DNA from: Holdemanella hominis | GTDB taxonomy: Bacteria > Bacillota_I > Bacilli_A > Erysipelotrichales > Erysipelotrichaceae | DNA: 9,276 nt | NCBI RefSeq assembly: GCF_014306155.1 | Contig: NZ_JACRWH010000069.1 | Span: forward strand, 1-9,276 | Direction: 5' to 3' | In this document: positions 6,204-9,276 of the stretch, piece after piece | How positions within the stretch are numbered: position 1 is the stretch's first letter | Layout: the number at the start of each line of letters is the position of its first letter | Position numbers and translations under genes: made by a program | The notes under the pieces: model-generated | The model's database searches: none | Seen by the model: only the letters and a program-made list of their open reading frames with translations | Told to the model about the DNA's origin: nothing

Positions 6204-7602
6204 TATTCTCACCTCCTTCAAATAAAGCTTCATGTAAAATTGCTTTTGCTCTTAATTGCTCCATAAATGTATTCTGATAATGTTCACAGATTTCTTCAGA
6301 TTTCTCATTATACACACCACTAACCGCAAAATCCTTGATACACATTTGGCAATCTCTCATTGCTATACAATTTAAACATCTATCAGAAAACAACGAAGTA
6401 AAATTTATTAAATCCGTACATTTTTTTAAGTCAAAACCTTCAATACAATTACCTATCAAAAAATCTTTATTCGTCTCTCCGACTTTTTCACAAGGGTAAA
6501 AATTACCATGAACATCCACAAATAGTTTATGTTTTCCTATTGTACACATACCTGATGTCAAAACGAATGGATTATCAATTAATGTATTATTATCAAAAAT
6601 ATATCGATTTGAAATATTTTCTTTTAGAATTTCTGGCGCATTTTCAAATAAGAACAGATCATTTTCGAATTTATATTTTTTTATTTTAGAAATGTAACAC
6701 AAAAACATTTTATAATAATACTGATTTTTAAATCTATCACTCCAAATATTTTTATTATCAGAAAATAAATCTTCCTGTATTACAGCATTATATCTATATG
6801 ATTTCATAAATGGATACTCTTTAATTAAATCATCGTATTCATCTAAACACTCTGCCGGATCCATCACCATGCTAATTACACATTTAGAATTAATATATGG
6901 ATAATTATTATGTATTTCTTTCAAATTTTGAATTACTGTATCAAAAACACTTCTTTTTTTAGAATAATATTTTCTATTTTTATCATTAGATTCTTTTGCT
7001 CCATCTAAACTTACCATAATCTCAAATTTATTATCTTCAAAAAACCTTAACATTTCATTCGTAATCACCGTTAAATTCGTAGTAATTGAATATATCAATT
7101 CCTTACCTAAAAATATATTATTTGCATAATTAACAATATTCTTTATTAAATCAAAATTCAATAAAGGTTCGCCTCCATAAAATCCAATTGATATATTTTC
7201 TCTATCAACTGAATGCATATGAATAAAATCCAGCACTTTTTTTGCAGTATTTAACGGCATATTCAATATATTATGATTCCTGTTATTCATATTCGATTGA
7301 GAATACGGGCAATATGCACAACGTAAATTACAATTCTGTGTTGTTTGAAAAATTACATTTCCTAACTTTCTTTTATAAAAATCATCAATTACATCTGTTT
7401 CTGGCCTTTTCGCTAAATTCAATTTTGAAGATTGAAAGAAACCTTTTTTGCACAGATTATCATATTCTTGATCATTTTGAAATTCACTTTCATTCATAAT
7501 CAACTGATATAATCTTGAACTTAGCTTAGAAACTTTATCAATATTGGCATCATAAACATAATAATGATTATTTGTTTTAAATAAACTATAAACTTTTTTC
7601 AT
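6190..7602 (-). CDS. ccpM: Radical SAM/SPASM Cys-rich peptide maturase (CcpM-like)
   Basis: The protein has 470 residues. Two ATGs lie close together. The second (7602) is taken because AGGAG (7609-7613) is 6 nt before it but directly abuts the first (7608). The gene overlaps the exporter by 17 nt. After an N-terminal domain of about 80 residues that may bind the leader peptide, the radical SAM cluster motif CNLRCAYC gives Cys91, Cys95 and Cys98 (CX3CX2C). YGGEP (142-146) is the SAM-binding motif. The C-terminal SPASM domain has Cys353, GNFYPC with Cys371, the cluster CX2CX5CX2C at 409-421, and Cys439, so all ligands for two auxiliary iron-sulfur clusters are present. SPASM enzymes crosslink or modify ribosomal peptides, for example through thioether bonds. 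The flanking TIGR04066 and acyl-carrier-related genes point to the CcpM maturase of clostridial Cys-rich peptides; that symbol is a family-level assignment. Confidence 0.85.
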   Translation of the reverse strand: MKKVYSLFKTNNHYYVYDANIDKVSKLSSRLYQLIMNESEFQNDQEYDNLCKKGFFQSSKLNLAKRPETDVIDDFYKRKLGNVIFQTTQNCNLRCAYCPYSQSNMNNRNHNILNMPLNTAKKVLDFIHMHSVDRENISIGFYGGEPLLNFDLIKNIVNYANNIFLGKELIYSITTNLTVITNEMLRFFEDNKFEIMVSLDGAKESNDKNRKYYSKKRSVFDTVIQNLKEIHNNYPYINSKCVISMVMDPAECLDEYDDLIKEYPFMKSYRYNAVIQEDLFSDNKNIWSDRFKNQYYYKMFLCYISKIKKYKFENDLFLFENAPEILKENISNRYIFDNNTLIDNPFVLTSGMCTIGKHKLFVDVHGNFYPCEKVGETNKDFLIGNCIEGFDLKKCTDLINFTSLFSDRCLNCIAMRDCQMCIKDFAVSGVYNEKSEEICEHYQNTFMEQLRAKAILHEALFEGGENSEIQ

Positions 7603-9127
7603 ATTCATCTCCTAAATATATGATATGATCGAATTTTTGCATATCATTTGGATCATGTGTTATATATATAAAAATTGTATTTCTTGTATTTTCTAATACT
7701 ATATCTAATATTTCCCTTTTTACATCATTATCTAACGCGCTAGTAGGCTCATCCATAATAATGATTTCTTTCATATTCAATAACATTCTTGCTATTGCCA
7801 ATCTCTGCAATTCACCACCAGAAAAATTTGCACCATGCTGGTCTAATTCATTCGTAATGTAAGTATTTAACTTATTAGGAAAATTTTCAATTTTCTCCTT
7901 TAGTCCAACACAATCCAAAACTTTATAAATACCCTTCTCTTCTTCAAGCGTTACTGAAGAATGCATAACTAAATTTTCAACAATTGAAAATGCATTAAAT
8001 TGAAAATGTTGAAAAACAACACTAACACACTCCAATATATTTGAATGATTATTTATTATGTTATCATTTATCATTATTGAATTTTGCGAATCATATAAAC
8101 CAGTTAATAGATTAACCAATGTTGATTTTCCAGAACCATTTTTCCCATAAATAACATACGACTCCCCTTTTTTAAAGGTATAATTAAAATTTTTAAATAT
8201 TGTATCATCCTTATATCTAAAGAATAGATTTTTAATTTTCAAATTATCTACTCTTTCAATACGGCTGGTTTCTTTTGTACTAACTTTTTGTTCAAAAATA
8301 TCATTCACTAAATCAATATATAAGCTACATTTATATAGATTTGGAATATAATCAACTAGTGACATAAAATTTCCACTTATTTCCATAATTCCATTATATA
8401 TAACTAAAAAATCGCTCAATTTAATAGAATTTAAAATATATTTCACAGCTAGATAAATAATAATCACTAATTGCAAACTCAATTGTAAAAAATTCAGTTC
8501 TGTAATAATTCTTAATGATATTTTGCCATATTTTTCAATACAACTTTGTTTCGTATTAGAAGCTGATATGTATTTATCTTTTACTACTTTAAACCAATCA
8601 TATATTCTCATATCTCCAATGTATTGCTTCATACAAAATAATCTTTGAATGTAGCTAATGGTTCTATCAGGGGGAATCATTTCTATCGACTTATCATATT
8701 CGACTTTTGATTTTTTAAAATTTAAAAATACATCAAAAAAAACAAATAATATAGTAAAAAAAACAAATAACCAATCGTAATAACCAATTATCAACAAGAC
8801 TCCAATGATTGATAATATAGAAGAGATCATATTAGCACAATTTTGAATATATTCCATCACGCTATTACTTCCTAAAGCAATACAAGAATATATTTTGTCA
8901 TATGTTTTTGAATTATCATAATCAGATAAACTTATAGTGTTAATATTCTGTAATATTTTTAAATCAATACTTGCTTTTAAACTTTGCTCTATTCGAGGCA
9001 ATATAATTGAATGCATTTTATTAATAACATATTCAAAGGTGAATGATATAATTAATAAGATACATATAGTTATACTTATTAATACAATTTTTTTTGTATA
9101 TAAAATATCAAAAATAATTTTAAGCAT
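7586..9127 (-). CDS. ABC exporter half-transporter (TMD-NBD), probably 5'-truncated
   Basis: The protein has 513 residues. The nucleotide-binding domain is complete: Walker A GKNGSGKST (328-336), Q-loop Gln373, signature FSGGELQRLAIAR (435-447), Walker B IIIMDEP (455-461) and His491. There is no C39 peptidase domain. Membrane helices lie at about 12-35, 101-117, 119-136, 206-231 and 239-258, only five. Against a standard 580-residue exporter such as MsbA, the spacing to Walker A is about 48 residues short and the first helix here matches TM2, so TM1 appears missing. The frame remains open and protein-like upstream (KSLNEVYSII before Met1) to a TGA at 9185-9187 with no other ATG. ATG 9127 has no good binding site of its own. 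The likely job is export of the matured RiPP, but it may be crippled here. Confidence 0.8.
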   Translation of the reverse strand: MLKIIFDILYTKKIVLISITICILLIISFTFEYVINKMHSIILPRIEQSLKASIDLKILQNINTISLSDYDNSKTYDKIYSCIALGSNSVMEYIQNCANMISSILSIIGVLLIIGYYDWLFVFFTILFVFFDVFLNFKKSKVEYDKSIEMIPPDRTISYIQRLFCMKQYIGDMRIYDWFKVVKDKYISASNTKQSCIEKYGKISLRIITELNFLQLSLQLVIIIYLAVKYILNSIKLSDFLVIYNGIMEISGNFMSLVDYIPNLYKCSLYIDLVNDIFEQKVSTKETSRIERVDNLKIKNLFFRYKDDTIFKNFNYTFKKGESYVIYGKNGSGKSTLVNLLTGLYDSQNSIMINDNIINNHSNILECVSVVFQHFQFNAFSIVENLVMHSSVTLEEEKGIYKVLDCVGLKEKIENFPNKLNTYITNELDQHGANFSGGELQRLAIARMLLNMKEIIIMDEPTSALDNDVKREILDIVLENTRNTIFIYITHDPNDMQKFDHIIYLGDEYEKSL

Positions 9128-9129
9128 AA

Positions 9130-9147
9130 TTATTGAATATACTTCAT
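9130..9147 (-). CDS. Five-codon mini-ORF (MKYIQ) before the exporter
   Basis: ATG 9147 is followed by four sense codons and TAA ending at 9130, 2 nt before the exporter ATG. AGAGGAG (9160-9166) lies 12 nt upstream, the only good ribosome binding site in this stretch. Ribosomes finishing the mini-ORF could restart at the exporter ATG, which lacks its own site. The spacing is long, and the arrangement may be a chance result of a rearrangement rather than an evolved leader. Confidence 0.25.
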   Translation of the reverse strand: MKYIQ

Positions 9148-9192
9148 TTAAAGATTTAGCTCCTCTTTTGCAAATGGGTGGTAATCATTCGC

Positions 9193-9276
9193 TTATTTAC
9201 TATGTTTAGAGCTCATTGCATCCCGATATCGCACTTTTTTTGGCGATAAAACTGCCATTTCAATAAATTTTAACAC
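9193..9276 (-). CDS. Possible C-terminus of a gene entering from the right edge
   Basis: On the - strand a frame is open from the window edge to TAA at 9193, giving 27 residues ending AMSSKHSK; the other two - frames close within a few codons. If real, it is the tail of a gene upstream of the exporter, ending 26 nt before AGAGGAG. The tail is basic and Cys-free, so it is not a Cys-rich RiPP core. A competing + strand frame runs through the same DNA to TAG at 9207, with the tail GGNHSLIYYV. Neither is identified. An inverted repeat TATCGC/GCGATA (9227-9248) lies here. Confidence 0.25.
   Translation of the reverse strand: MLKFIEMAVLSPKKVRYRDAMSSKHSK

Noticed and set aside
7242..7499. Open frame of 85 codons on the + strand
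   Set aside because: It is antisense to the radical SAM gene, including its CX3CX2C motif region.
8937..9209. Open frame on the + strand ending in GGNHSLIYYV
   Set aside because: Most of it is antisense to the exporter N-terminus. Only the last 25 or so codons lie outside it; they could be the tail of a transposase at the junction, but I cannot identify it.
9193..9276. Resemblance of LSPKKVRYR to the N-terminus of ribosomal protein L16
   Set aside because: The match is a short basic stretch, has no binding site before the nearest ATG, and stops after 21 codons, so it is most likely chance.

Overview
The window is AT-rich, with AUG/GUG starts, strong AGGAGG-type ribosome binding sites and tightly overlapping genes. 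This fits a low-GC Firmicute, most likely an anaerobic gut-type Clostridia or Erysipelotrichia. No rRNA, tRNA or housekeeping gene anchors the taxonomy, so this is inference from gene families and base composition.

The layout is two peptide-antagonism loci that converge on an intergenic scar. The left locus (about 1-765, + strand) has a regulatory leader with a 24-bp perfect palindrome and a hairpin. It is followed by a 125-residue Sec-secreted, bacteriocin-like precursor and a 78-residue two-helix membrane protein that is probably its immunity protein. The middle (766-1381) has no convincing gene. It holds a rho-independent terminator, two blocks of exactly 22-bp-periodic repeats that look like orphan ends of IS21-type insertion sequences, and a 21-bp perfect-stem hairpin that probably ends the opposing operon.

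The right locus (1382 to the right edge, all - strand) reads right to left. It encodes an ABC exporter half-molecule, a radical SAM/SPASM peptide maturase, a protein of the TIGR04066 peptide maturation type and an acyl-carrier-related protein. After an 86-bp gap come an ABC ATPase with a LanF-type E-loop, two large ABC-2 permeases and an 84-residue membrane protein. The four-gene part matches the clostridial Cys-rich peptide (CLI_3235/Clo7bot, CcpM) RiPP maturation cassette. The last four genes look like a self-protection or resistance pump.

Two points matter most. First, no Cys-rich precursor for the radical SAM enzyme is visible upstream of the exporter. Second, the exporter appears to lack its first transmembrane helix: its reading frame stays open and protein-like upstream of its only ATG and then breaks at about 9165-9187. 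The right edge may therefore be a rearrangement or insertion junction that cut the RiPP operon from its promoter and precursor.
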